64,000 nt of DNA from the NCBI GenBank assembly GCA_963710625.1, contig CAVQBG010000034.1, forward strand, positions 62,001 through 126,000. Reading direction: 5' to 3'. The notes under the pieces are model-generated. The model was not told the origin of the DNA. It worked only from the letters and a program-made list of their open reading frames with translations, and did no database searches. Position 1 is the stretch's first letter. Every line of letters begins with the position of its first letter. Origin of the DNA: Sva-07 sp963710625. Lineage in GTDB: Bacteria; Actinomycetota; Acidimicrobiia; Acidimicrobiales; Ilumatobacteraceae. The position numbers and the translations under genes are program-made. This document shows, one piece after another, positions 43,944 to 52,309 of the stretch.

Positions 43944-44603
43944 ATGCATCCACTGCACGAGGCCTTCGCGGCCGCCGCGGTTGGTCGATTTCCACCGGTC
44001 GACGGGCGCGTCGCCGTCATGGCGCCCGTGCACACCGACCAGCACGCGGTCGTGGAGTTCACCGGGCACTCGGTGGTGCTGACCGATCGCGATCCCGACG
44101 AACTGCTCGCCCGGGGGGCCGACGGGTTCGGTGGGTCGTCGCACCCCGACGTGGTTCGCTGGCTCGCTGGTCCGGCGGGATGGATCGGTTCGCACGATGC
44201 GGTGCTGGTCGCCTTCGGCACCGGCGGCGGGGACCTCCCGGAATCCGATGCGCACGAAACGCACCCGCGGGTGCGTCGATCACGCGAACACCGACGTGAC
44301 GTTCGGGTGTACGCCGACGACGGTGGGCTCGTCACCATCGGTCGAGGGCTGGTCGATCGACTCGAGCTGTCGGTCGAGACCTTTCCGGGTGCGGTGACGG
44401 CCGGCAGCATGCGCAGCGGCGGCGGACGTCGTCTGATCGCAGAGGGCCTGGCCCGAGTCGACGCCGGTGCGCCGGTGTGGGCGCAGGTCGCTCCGGGCAA
44501 CGCAGCGTCACTCAGGGCCTTCCTGAGCTGCGGTTTCGTTCCGATCGGCGCCGAAACACTCCTCGTCCCCGCCGGAAGTGTCACGATGGCTGCATCGTCG
44601 TGA
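43944..44603 (+). CDS. GNAT-like acetyltransferase domain protein
   Basis: A 219-residue protein. The C-terminal part GGGRRLIAEGLARVDAGAPVWAQVAPGNAASLRAFLSCGFVPIGAETLL has the end of a GNAT fold, while the acetyl-CoA loop is weak and the N-terminal half (HAVVEFTGHSVVLTDRDPDEL) is not diagnostic. Activity is uncertain. Only 25 bases separate it from the divergent LLM gene start. Confidence 0.65.
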   Translation: MHPLHEAFAAAAVGRFPPVDGRVAVMAPVHTDQHAVVEFTGHSVVLTDRDPDELLARGADGFGGSSHPDVVRWLAGPAGWIGSHDAVLVAFGTGGGDLPESDAHETHPRVRRSREHRRDVRVYADDGGLVTIGRGLVDRLELSVETFPGAVTAGSMRSGGGRRLIAEGLARVDAGAPVWAQVAPGNAASLRAFLSCGFVPIGAETLLVPAGSVTMAASS

Positions 44604-44716
44604 CATGGAACTGGAACATCTCCGAGGGCCGGGTTGACATCTTGGCGCGCTAGACCCGTCCTGGTCTTCGAACCCGGGCAGTTGGGCCGGGGCTCCGCGA
44701 GTTCACCCGAGGCGGC

Positions 44717-46423
44717 ATGAACCACGACATCATCATTCGCAACGGCACCGTCGTCGACGGTACGGGGGCACCCGCCCGCCGCGCTGACGTCGGGATTCGT
44801 GGCGACCTGATCGTTGCCGTCGTCGACCTCGACGACGGCGGTCTCGATGCGCGGGCGGCGCGGGAGATCGACGCCGAGGGTCGCCTCGTCACCCCCGGAT
44901 TCGTCGACATCCACACCCACCTCGACGCGCAGTTGGCTTGGGATCCGATCGGGACGTCGAGCTGCTGGCACGGTGTGACCAGCCAGGTGATGGGCAACTG
45001 CGGTGTCACGTTCGCGCCGTGCAAGCCGGAGGATCGGGCAACGCTCGCCGAGATGATGGAGAGCGTCGAGGACATCCCTCGGGACGCGATCCTCGAGTCG
45101 TTGGCGTGGGACTGGGAGACGTACGGCGAGTACTACGACTCGATCGACCGCCTCGGCAAGGGCATCAACACGGGGGGACTCGTCGGCCACGGAGCGGTGC
45201 GCACCTACGTGATGGGCGAGCGCGGCCTCGACGAGGCACCGGCGTCGGGTGACGACATCAGCGCGATGGTGCGACTGGTCGACGAGGCGATGGCCGCCGG
45301 TGCGCTCGGCGTGTCGACCAGCCGGACGCTGATGCACAAGGTGCCCGACGGCCGTCCGATCCCCGGCACGTTCGCCGCCGCCGACGAGTTGCTCGCGTTC
45401 GCGGAGGTGCTGCACGAGCACGGTGCCGGAATCTTCGAAGGAGCGATGCGGCTCGGTGAGGGCGACAACGATGCGCTCGACAACACGCGCAGCGAGGTTG
45501 CGCTGATGGGCGAGATCAGTCGTCGCAGCGGCCGCCCCGTGAGTTTCGGGCTCACGCAGAGTTCTCGTCGCCCCGGTCTCTACGAGCGGGTGATCGACTT
45601 CGTGAGGGAAGAGAACGAATCCGGGGCGAACGTCCGGCCGCAGACCACGGCGCGAGGCGTCGGCCTTCTGTTCGGGCTCGAGTCGCGTACGCCGTTCGAT
45701 CGGGCCCCGTCGTGGAAGGAGCTGCGCAGCGCCGTCAACGGTCGCAGACTCCAGATGGTCCGTGACACAGCCTTCCGGCAGACCCTGATCAGCGAAGCCG
45801 ACGTGCACGGCACCCCGATCGACCTCGATGGACTGTTCGTGCTGCCCGACGGCGATGCTCGTTACGACTGCGACCCGGCGCATTCGCTGGCGTCGATCGC
45901 GGTCGACCGCGGGGTCAGCCCGGCGGCGGCGTTCATCGAACTGATCCTCGAGACCGACGGCGCGCTCGTCGCGAACATGCCGTTCCTCAACCAGGATCTC
46001 TCGGCGGTGGAAGCGATGCTCGATGATCCGCTGGTCACTCTCGGCCTCGCCGACGCCGGTGCCCATGTCGGTCAGATCATGGACGCCAGCCAGCCGACGT
46101 TCTTTCTCACGTACTGGATCCGTGAACGAGAGCGTTGGAGCATCGAGGAGGCGGTGCGTCGCCTCACCAGCGACACCGCTGAGCTCTTCGGGATCCGCAA
46201 GCGCGGTCGCCTCGCGGTCGGCGCATTCGCCGACATCAACGTGATCGACTTCGACGGTCTGCGACTTCCGCAGCCGCAGTACGTGAACGATCTGCCGAAC
46301 GGAGCCGGGCGGTACGTGCAGGGCTCGTCGGGGTACGACTACACGCTGGTCAACGGCTATGTCTTCATGGACCACGGCGAGCACACGGGCGCGCTCGCAG
46401 GTCGGATGCTCCGGTCGAACTGA
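44717..46423 (+). CDS. N-acyl-D-amino-acid deacylase (D-aminoacylase family)
   Basis: A 568-residue amidohydrolase: DIIIRNGTVVDGTGAPARRADVGIRGDLI, metal-binding GFVDIHTHLDAQ (HxH), and TSCWHGVTSQVMGNCGVTFAP (family-specific Cys-Gly motif), ending KRGRLAVGAFADINVIDFDGL. It hydrolyses N-acyl-D-amino acids or related cyclic amides. GAGGCGG precedes the ATG. No operon partner is evident; a 113-base gap precedes it. Confidence 0.92.
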   Translation: MNHDIIIRNGTVVDGTGAPARRADVGIRGDLIVAVVDLDDGGLDARAAREIDAEGRLVTPGFVDIHTHLDAQLAWDPIGTSSCWHGVTSQVMGNCGVTFAPCKPEDRATLAEMMESVEDIPRDAILESLAWDWETYGEYYDSIDRLGKGINTGGLVGHGAVRTYVMGERGLDEAPASGDDISAMVRLVDEAMAAGALGVSTSRTLMHKVPDGRPIPGTFAAADELLAFAEVLHEHGAGIFEGAMRLGEGDNDALDNTRSEVALMGEISRRSGRPVSFGLTQSSRRPGLYERVIDFVREENESGANVRPQTTARGVGLLFGLESRTPFDRAPSWKELRSAVNGRRLQMVRDTAFRQTLISEADVHGTPIDLDGLFVLPDGDARYDCDPAHSLASIAVDRGVSPAAAFIELILETDGALVANMPFLNQDLSAVEAMLDDPLVTLGLADAGAHVGQIMDASQPTFFLTYWIRERERWSIEEAVRRLTSDTAELFGIRKRGRLAVGAFADINVIDFDGLRLPQPQYVNDLPNGAGRYVQGSSGYDYTLVNGYVFMDHGEHTGALAGRMLRSN

Positions 46424-46506
46424 GCGACGCGCCCCTCGCTACGGTCGCAGGCACACAGGCCGACCGACGCGACGACGTCTCGGCCGTCGACGACGAGGAG
46501 ACGATC

Positions 46507-47289
46507 ATGACAGCAGCAGCGATCCCGGCGCTCGAGCGCGAGGTGAGGTACGCCAAGGAACTGTTCGCCACCCTGACCCCGCTGGAGTGGTCGTCGGCGT
46601 CGGGATGCGAGGGGTGGCGTGTCCAGGACGTCGCGCAGCACATGGCGGCGGTGTTCCAGCAGATCGCCGACGCCTCGTCGATCGACGTCGGCGACTCGGG
46701 TCGGGCCGAGCCGTCCAACGAGGTGCCCGTGCAGGCCCGCAAGGACTGGACCATCGACCAAGTGGTGGCCGCGTACGACGAGTGGGCGCCCAAGGGAGTC
46801 GCCGCGCTGGCGGCGCTGCAGGAACCGCCGATGGCCGAGATGGTCGTGCCGATCTCCGATCTCGGCACGCATCCGCTCAACCTGCTCGGCAATGCGATCG
46901 TGTTCGACCACTACTGCCATCTCCGCCACGATCTGCCGAGCATCGAACGAGCGAAGGCGCTCCCACGAGACGAGTCGACGTTGGCGGTCACCTTGGAGTG
47001 GATGCTCGCCGGCCTGCCCCAGATGTGCTCCGCTGCGCTCGCTGCGGCTCCGGCCCAGCCGGTGAACCTCGTCTTCGAGGGTCCGGCGGGCGGCAGTTGG
47101 GTGTTGGCGCCCGGCGCCGACGGCTGGACGGTCACGGAGGGTGTCGACCCCGATGCGCCGAGCATCCAGTCGACCGTGCACGACTTCGTGTCGTGGGGCA
47201 CCAAGCGCACCGATTGGCGCGACTCGGCCACCGGCGACACCGACCACCCCGACCTCGCCGTCGTGCTCGACGCGATCAACATCATCTGA
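46507..47289 (+). CDS. Mycothiol-dependent maleylpyruvate isomerase-like (TIGR03083 type) protein
   Basis: A 260-residue protein with the DinB-like helical bundle N-terminus: LFATLTPLEWSSASGCEGWRVQDVAQHMAAVFQQIADASS matches the TIGR03083/MDMPI-N family (W-x-x-x-S-x-C-x-G-W), then FDHYCHLRHDL, whose histidines can hold a metal. The C-terminal sterol-carrier-like part is LVFEGPAGGSWVLAPG. Substrate unknown; these proteins are thought to use mycothiol. GAGGAGA lies before the ATG. Confidence 0.82.
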   Translation: MTAAAIPALEREVRYAKELFATLTPLEWSSASGCEGWRVQDVAQHMAAVFQQIADASSIDVGDSGRAEPSNEVPVQARKDWTIDQVVAAYDEWAPKGVAALAALQEPPMAEMVVPISDLGTHPLNLLGNAIVFDHYCHLRHDLPSIERAKALPRDESTLAVTLEWMLAGLPQMCSAALAAAPAQPVNLVFEGPAGGSWVLAPGADGWTVTEGVDPDAPSIQSTVHDFVSWGTKRTDWRDSATGDTDHPDLAVVLDAINII

Positions 47290-47295
47290 TCGAGA

Positions 47296-47315
47296 TCGCT
47301 GACCGAGATCAGCGA
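47296..47315 (+). terminator. Weak hairpin in convergent gap
   Basis: TCGCTGA pairs with TCAGCGA over a six-base loop, just after the stop at 47289. No T-tract; a run of GACGAC(A/G)TC repeats follows. Terminator role is tentative. Confidence 0.3.
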
Positions 47316-47376
47316 CGACGTCACCGACGACATCACCGACGACGTTGGACGACGAACTCGGCACCGACGACTCGCG

Positions 47377-48081
47377 TCAGAGGCGGCGACGGAGTTCGAC
47401 GTAGACCTCGGTCCCTGCGAGGGCGGTGAGTTCCTCGGCCAGCGAGTCGACCACACGCTCGCTGCCGGAGTAGGCCTCGCCCCCGTCGGAGCGTTCGGTG
47501 CAGCACCACGCCATCGTGGTGCCGTGGGTGCCCCAGTCCTGGCGGCTCCACCGTCGGACGGTCGCCGATTCTCGGGTGGCGTCGATCTCCTGCCAGTCGA
47601 TGCGCAGCGGCAGTTGCCAGCACACCGATGGCTTCCACTCGGTCGTCGATTCACCGGCCTCGCGGGCCGCGAGGTGGAGCGCGCACCCTTCGCCGCCGGG
47701 GAACCCCGGTCGGTTGAGGAAGATGCAGGCGCCGTCGACCACTCGGGTACGGGTGCGCTCGTCGTCGCCGAACACACCGTTGGCGCCGGTGTCCGGATCG
47801 GTGTCCCCGTGAGCGACGGAGTGGAACTGGAACTGGTCCGGGGGGAGCATTGCGGCGTACGCACCGACGTTCATCGCCTCGGCCTGCCCGGCGGGGCCAT
47901 CACCGAAGTGGGCGCCGAGCGAGCAGCAACCCTGGTTGAGTTCTTCGGTGGGCCGATCGAGAATTCCCTTGCACCCGTTGCCGAAGAGGCATGTCCAGTT
48001 CGACTCGAGGAACTCACGCTCGAATCGCCACACCGTGTCGCCATCGATGATCTCGATCAGTTCGTCGTCGGGGGCGGTCAC
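47377..48081 (-). CDS. Cysteine-rich protein, DUF3109/YkgJ-like
   Basis: A 234-residue soluble protein with clustered cysteines: TCLFGNGCKGI, QGCCSLGAHF, ACIFLNR, GCALHLA, KPSVCWQLPLR and AWCCTER. The order CC - CIFL - GC.LH - KP..CWQLPLR recalls the YkgJ/DUF3109 metal-binding family, but I cannot confirm membership. GTG at 48081 overlaps the stop of the upstream membrane protein gene (GTGA), so the two form a unit. Confidence 0.65.
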   Translation of the reverse strand: MTAPDDELIEIIDGDTVWRFEREFLESNWTCLFGNGCKGILDRPTEELNQGCCSLGAHFGDGPAGQAEAMNVGAYAAMLPPDQFQFHSVAHGDTDPDTGANGVFGDDERTRTRVVDGACIFLNRPGFPGGEGCALHLAAREAGESTTEWKPSVCWQLPLRIDWQEIDATRESATVRRWSRQDWGTHGTTMAWCCTERSDGGEAYSGSERVVDSLAEELTALAGTEVYVELRRRL

Positions 48082-49550
48082 AGCTGGGTGAATCCGATGC
48101 GTCGTCCGGCGGGACCGAGGTCGGCGTCGTCGTCGCCAGGACCCGTGGTGGCGGCGGCGAGTGAGAGGCGGCGGCCGATGGTGAGGACGACGTCCTCGCC
48201 GTCGGGGCTGAGACCGGCGAGTCGACCATCGGTGGTGACGGTCGAGACGGCGTCCGGCGATGCGACCTGATACCCGTCGGCTACCGTCGACGCGAGTGAG
48301 CAGCCGTCGGCGGTGGCCCACAGCGGGGCCGTGGCGTCGACCTCGTTGACGATCGAGCCGTCCTCGAGGGCCACGATCGACACCTGCCCGCCACCCTCGG
48401 GGCCCGATCCGTCGGAGAGGACCACGCACGTCGACCCGGCAGTGGCCCGATCGCCGGGGAACGGCCGGCGCAGTGGATAGGTGCCGATGACGGAGCCGTC
48501 GGTGTCGACGATCGCCGAACCGTCGGCCCCCGAGACGATGAGACGATCGCCGCCGGTGCTGACGACGCCGAACTCGACGGCACCGATGTCGAGTCCCCCG
48601 ATCGATTCGGTGTCGCCCGACGACGTCGACATCGACACGATGTCACCGTCGACGGTAACCAATTGGACGGCGCCGTCGCCGATCAGCGCGGCCCGCACCG
48701 ATGACGTGGAACCGGAAGCGATCGGCTCGCCGTCGTGGTCGAACACCTCGACGGCGGCGTTCGCACCGACGTTCTGCGCCGTGACGACGAGGTCGTCGTC
48801 GATCGCGAGGGCGAGGCCGGGAAAGTACGACGGTTCGTCGCGATCGAACGACAACAGCACGCTCTGGAAGTTGCCGGAGTCGGTCACCAGGATGTTGCGG
48901 CCCGACGGAACACTGCGCGAGCCGGCCCACTCGTAGCGGGTGCCGGCGATCGGGGCGACGTCGTCGGTGTCGAGCACGTCGCCGGTCGGCCCGTGCACGA
49001 GGAGGCCCCGAGCGCCGGAGTTGGCCGCAGCGATCATCGTGAGCGCGCTGCCCGACGGCCACGACACGGCGTCGGCCTCGATGGCGACCTCGGTCGACGA
49101 CTCGGTGGCCAGATCGACGATGCTCGTCTCCGTGGCCGATACGATCAGTGCGCTGGTGTCGACGATGGCCGCATCGAGGATCGATCGGGTGCCGGTGTCG
49201 ATGCGGGCGGTCTCCTCGCCGGCGTCGTTCTCCACAGTGACGCGACCCGTTCGCTCCTCGACGAGCACGATCCGATTCCAGTCGGCGCCGATGGCACCCG
49301 ACGCGGTGTCGCTGGCGGTGCTGTCGATCAGCGAGTTCACCACGAAGGCGGCGGCGAGGAACACCGCCACCACGCCTCCGATGACGACGAGCCGACGGAC
49401 CCAGAAGTTCGGGGGCCGGTCCGCAGCGGGCGAGGGTCGTCCATCGTCGCTGTGGGAGGGGGTGGCGGAGCGGGAGGACGTGTCGAAGCCGGAGGACCTG
49501 TCGGACATGCGGTCGGCATCGTCGTCGAACGGAGTCGGTGGCGACGGCAT
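48078..49550 (-). CDS. Membrane-anchored beta-propeller-like secreted protein of unknown function
   Basis: A 490-residue protein: a Ser/Pro/Asp-rich cytoplasmic tail, one helix (VRRLVVIGGVVAVFLAAAFVV, about residues 51-71), then a long extracellular region made of repeated strand-turn units such as VTVENDAGEETARIDTG, HGPTGDVLDTDD and VSGADGSAIVDTDGSVIGTY, suggesting a beta-propeller. Two cysteines (STCVVL and DGCSLA) could pair. ATG at 49550 is chosen over 49571: TACGAT (49559-49564) stands 8 bases upstream of it. Confidence 0.75.
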   Translation of the reverse strand: MPSPPTPFDDDADRMSDRSSGFDTSSRSATPSHSDDGRPSPAADRPPNFWVRRLVVIGGVVAVFLAAAFVVNSLIDSTASDTASGAIGADWNRIVLVEERTGRVTVENDAGEETARIDTGTRSILDAAIVDTSALIVSATETSIVDLATESSTEVAIEADAVSWPSGSALTMIAAANSGARGLLVHGPTGDVLDTDDVAPIAGTRYEWAGSRSVPSGRNILVTDSGNFQSVLLSFDRDEPSYFPGLALAIDDDLVVTAQNVGANAAVEVFDHDGEPIASGSTSSVRAALIGDGAVQLVTVDGDIVSMSTSSGDTESIGGLDIGAVEFGVVSTGGDRLIVSGADGSAIVDTDGSVIGTYPLRRPFPGDRATAGSTCVVLSDGSGPEGGGQVSIVALEDGSIVNEVDATAPLWATADGCSLASTVADGYQVASPDAVSTVTTDGRLAGLSPDGEDVVLTIGRRLSLAAATTGPGDDDADLGPAGRRIGFTQL

Positions 49551-49558
49551 CGAGGTGG

Positions 49559-49577
49559 ATCGTAGGCGCACTAGCGT
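49559..49577. promoter_or_regulatory. Compact divergent promoter pair
   Basis: Minus-strand TACGAT (49559-49564) and plus-strand TAGCGT (49572-49577) each lie 8 bases from the starts at 49550 and 49586. The whole intergenic space between the two start codons is 35 bases. Confidence 0.55.
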
Positions 49578-49585
49578 CGAGCCGC

Positions 49586-49765
49586 ATGGAGTTCGCTTGT
49601 CCCCGATGCCAGTCCGCCGTCGCCGACGAGTTCTACGGGCCGTGCGAGACCTGCCGGACGCAGTTGCGCGATGCGTTCCGCTCCGAGGGCCGAGTGGTCG
49701 ACGTGGCCGAGTACGAGCCGAAGATGAACGTCACCCCCAACGCCGTGGCCCTCAAGGACGACTGA
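49586..49765 (+). CDS. Small zinc-ribbon protein
   Basis: A 59-residue protein starting MEFACPRCQSAVADEFYGPCETCRTQL; CPRC (C5, C8) and CETC (C20, C23) form a zinc ribbon. The rest, ending VDVAEYEPKMNVTPNAVALKDD, is short and charged. Small Actinobacterial relatives are common but uncharacterised. Promoter TAGCGT is 8 bases before the ATG. Confidence 0.8.
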   Translation: MEFACPRCQSAVADEFYGPCETCRTQLRDAFRSEGRVVDVAEYEPKMNVTPNAVALKDD

Positions 49766-49771
49766 CCCAAT

Positions 49772-49825
49772 CCGTTTGTGTCGAGATCTGGGTGGTCCGT
49801 CCCACCCAAACCTCGACACAAACGG
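49772..49825. terminator. Large bidirectional hairpin
   Basis: CCGTTTGTGTCGAG (49772-49785) pairs with CTCGACACAAACGG (49812-49825), and inside TGGGTGG pairs with CCACCCA. It fills the gap between convergent zinc-ribbon and LLM genes, reading as a strong two-way terminator. Confidence 0.85.
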
Positions 49826-49849
49826 GGAATTCGGGAGCGGGAGGCGTGT

Positions 49850-51121
49850 TCAGTCGGCGGACGTGGGGAGCCCGCCGCCGGGACGGAACTCGGATTGTGT
49901 TGGTGCCTTCGACGCGGCGGCGTGGGCGGCCTGCTCGATCGTGGTCTGCAGCGCCGCCGCGGCTCGTTCGTTCGCGAGGATCTTGCTGACCACCGCCTTG
50001 CCGGCGCCTGCCATCAGTTCGGCCTGGTGATGATTGAGGTACTCCTGCGACTCGCGTAACCCGGCGGTGTAGCCGTTGAGCTCCGGGATCACGTAGCGGG
50101 CGAGGAGGTCCCACGACCGCAGCGTCGCCTCGCGGTTCGCCCAGTCGTGCGCGAACCCAAGCACCACACCGAATCCACCGGTGATCTCCTGGAGGTGACG
50201 GATGGCAGCGACGAGATCGTCCGGGGTGCCGATCACGGCGGCGCCCGCGCCGGATGCGCTGCCGCCGGTGGTCTGCTCGAGGAGCTCCCACTTGTCGTCG
50301 ACATGCGCGGCGTTGGGTCGGCCGAGGGTCCACACGTTGTATTCGTTGTGCCAGCGGTGGAGGCCGTCGACGGCCTCGTTGCGCGCTTGCTCCCGACTCT
50401 CGGCGAGGTGGAACGCCATCATCACCCGCCAGTTCTTCCGGTCGACCGTCTGGCCGTGTTCGGCAGCCGCCTCCTCGGCGAAGCTCCACTGCATCGGCAG
50501 CGCCTGGATGCCCTCGGTGGAGTTCGACGCGATCGACAGCACCCCCATCCCGTACTTGCCCGCCAAGGTCATCCCCGACGGCGAGATCGACGAGGCGGTG
50601 ACCATCGGCAGGTCCTCCTGCAACGGAAGGAGTTGCAGGCGGGCGTCGTTGAGGGTGAACCACTCGCACTCGTAGCTGAACCGGTCCTCGCCACGCAGCA
50701 GTCGGGTGATCACCGAGAGCGCCTCGTCCTGGCGGTCGCGTTGCACCATCGGGTCGATCCCGAGCGTGCGGGCATCCGATGGGAGCGCCCCGGGTCCCGA
50801 CCCGAACATCGCCCGCCCGCGGCTCATGTGGTCGAGCTGGACGATGCGCTGGGCGACGTTGAACGGGTGGTGGTACGGCAGGCTGGTGACGCCGGTGCCG
50901 AGCATGATGTTGTGGGTCCGCTGGGCGGCGCCTGCCAGGAACATCTCCGGCGAGGCGATCATCTCCCAACCCGACGAATGGTGTTCGCCACACCAGAACT
51001 CGTCGAAGCCGAGCCGGTCGAGATGGGCCGCGAAGTCGAGGTCGCGTTGGAACTGCAACGTCGGGTGCTCACCGGTGGGGTGATGCGGGGCGAGGAATGT
51101 TCCGAAGCGAAGCCGTGACAT
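49850..51121 (-). CDS. LLM-class flavin-dependent monooxygenase
   Basis: A 423-residue luciferase-like oxidoreductase: LRFGTFLAPHHPTGEHPTLQFQRDLDFAAHLDRLGFDEFWCGEHHSSGWEMI, LGTGVTSLPYHHPFNVAQRIVQLDHMSRGRAMFGSGPGALPSDA and IGTPDDLVAAIRHLQE are family hallmarks of the alkanal/limonene-type group. Substrate unknown; would need a flavin reductase. TACCAT (51129-51134) is 7 bases before the ATG. Confidence 0.9.
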   Translation of the reverse strand: MSRLRFGTFLAPHHPTGEHPTLQFQRDLDFAAHLDRLGFDEFWCGEHHSSGWEMIASPEMFLAGAAQRTHNIMLGTGVTSLPYHHPFNVAQRIVQLDHMSRGRAMFGSGPGALPSDARTLGIDPMVQRDRQDEALSVITRLLRGEDRFSYECEWFTLNDARLQLLPLQEDLPMVTASSISPSGMTLAGKYGMGVLSIASNSTEGIQALPMQWSFAEEAAAEHGQTVDRKNWRVMMAFHLAESREQARNEAVDGLHRWHNEYNVWTLGRPNAAHVDDKWELLEQTTGGSASGAGAAVIGTPDDLVAAIRHLQEITGGFGVVLGFAHDWANREATLRSWDLLARYVIPELNGYTAGLRESQEYLNHHQAELMAGAGKAVVSKILANERAAAALQTTIEQAAHAAASKAPTQSEFRPGGGLPTSAD

Positions 51122-51190
51122 CCGGTCGATGGTACGAACCTCCGAAATGCAGGCTCGCACCGGACCCGGCGCCTGCCACCATGTAACACC

Positions 51191-52087
51191 GTGGCCACCG
51201 TGACACTCCGCCCAGCAACGCACGACGACGTAGCGGCGATCTCGGCGGTGACCGATGCACAGGACACCGCGTGGTGGGGCTCGCCCGACGGCGGCATCGA
51301 CGACACGCGCCACGAACTCGACCAGGTGGTGAGCCTGATGGGTTCACTCGAGGTCGGGTCGCGTGTGGCGATCGTCGACGGCGCGGTGGTCGGGTTCGCA
51401 CTGCTGAGCGGTCACGGCCACACCTCGACCGCGATCGATCCCTCGTCGCCGGTTGCACACGAGGCCCAGTTGGCGCTGTACCAATGGCTGGCCGGAGCCG
51501 GCGCCGGAGAGATCGAGGCACCGGCACAGGACGCCGAGCGGCTCGCAGCCATCGCTTCGGTGGGGATGGTGCCACGGCGATCGAGCTTCGAGCTCGAACG
51601 CTGGGGCGATGTCGCCGATCTCGAAGCGGCGGTGTGGCCCGACGGGATCGCTCCGGTTCCGTTCCGAGCGGGCGTCGACGACGAGGAAGCGCACGAGATG
51701 ATCTACTCGGTGTGGCTCGATGTCGACGGCCACACGCTGCGTCCGCTCGACGAGTGGCGGGCACGTCTGCTCGGCGGGCCGTGGTTCGAGCGGGAACTGG
51801 TGGTGCTCGCTCGACGCGACAACGGCACCGGTCCCGTGGCGGGGGTGGCACTCGGACGTCGCTTCGGAACCGAGTTGGGTTGGGTCTCCCAGCTGGCGGT
51901 GGGCCGTCCCGATCGGGGTGTGGGGTTGGGCCGAGCGATCCTGGTCGAGGCCTGTCATCGCCTGGCGCTCACCGGTGTGCGTGTGATCGGCCTGGGTGTC
52001 GAGGCGGAGAACGAGCGCGCGCTCGGCTTGTACCGGAGCGTCGGGCTCCAGGTGGCGAGAGAGTGGGTGCACTGCGAGCCCGGGTGA
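51191..52087 (+). CDS. Tandem GNAT acetyltransferase (mycothiol-synthase-like layout)
   Basis: A 298-residue protein of two GNAT-type halves. The first half (TLRPATHDDVAAISAVTDAQD, then AIVDGAVVGFALLSGH) is degenerate; the second is complete with LAVGRPDRGVGLGRAILVEACHRL and LGVEAENERALGLYRSVGLQVAREW. Length and double domain recall MshD (mycothiol synthase), but similarity beyond the fold cannot be shown here, and the locus lacks other msh genes. Starts at GTG 51191. Confidence 0.75.
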   Translation: MATVTLRPATHDDVAAISAVTDAQDTAWWGSPDGGIDDTRHELDQVVSLMGSLEVGSRVAIVDGAVVGFALLSGHGHTSTAIDPSSPVAHEAQLALYQWLAGAGAGEIEAPAQDAERLAAIASVGMVPRRSSFELERWGDVADLEAAVWPDGIAPVPFRAGVDDEEAHEMIYSVWLDVDGHTLRPLDEWRARLLGGPWFERELVVLARRDNGTGPVAGVALGRRFGTELGWVSQLAVGRPDRGVGLGRAILVEACHRLALTGVRVIGLGVEAENERALGLYRSVGLQVAREWVHCEPG

Positions 52088-52129
52088 GCGGTATCGTGGT
52101 CGGGTCCTGTTCGCAGGATCCCCGCACAG

Positions 52130-52203
52130 GGGGACGTAGCTCAGTTGGCTAGAGCACCTGCTTTGCAAGCAGGGGGTCGTGGGTTCGATTCCCATCGTCT
52201 CCA
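52130..52203 (+). tRNA. tRNA-Ala (TGC)
   Basis: A 74-base cloverleaf: acceptor GGGGACG pairs with CGTCTCC, D-arm AGCTCAGTTGGCTAGAGC, anticodon TGC (52164-52166) in loop TTTGCAA, T-loop GTTCGATTC, discriminator A; CCA not encoded. It is followed directly by a terminator and a phage-type integrase gene, so its 3' end is the likely attachment site. Confidence 0.98.
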
Positions 52204-52208
52204 CCGAC

Positions 52209-52241
52209 AAAGCCCCTGGTAGCAGAGCTGCCGGGGGCTTT
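52209..52241 (+). terminator. Rho-independent terminator after tRNA-Ala
   Basis: AAAGCCCC (52209-52216) pairs with GGGGCTTT (52234-52241), with the stem continued by GG/CC pairs, a good terminator between the tRNA and the integrase gene. Confidence 0.85.
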
Positions 52242-52263
52242 CTCGTTGCAAGATGAGGTGCGG

Positions 52264-52284
52264 CGTGCCAGTATCGTGCCAGTA
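52264..52284 (+). repeat. Two direct CGTGCCAGTA copies upstream of integrase
   Basis: CGTGCCAGTA occurs at 52264-52273 and 52275-52284, one base apart. Placement between the att core and the integrase gene is right for arm-type integrase sites or an operator. Confidence 0.5.
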
Positions 52285-52309
52285 GCAGCGGGCAAGAAGG
52301 GTCTCGTAG

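Noticed and set aside
43919..46384. Long minus-strand extension upstream of the LLM gene (to 46384)
   Set aside because: It is antisense to the D-aminoacylase gene; the LLM fold and leaderless promoter fix the start at 43918.
49772..49825. Inverted repeats as insertion-sequence ends
   Set aside because: The arms are separated by only 26 bases with no transposase; a terminator hairpin explains them.
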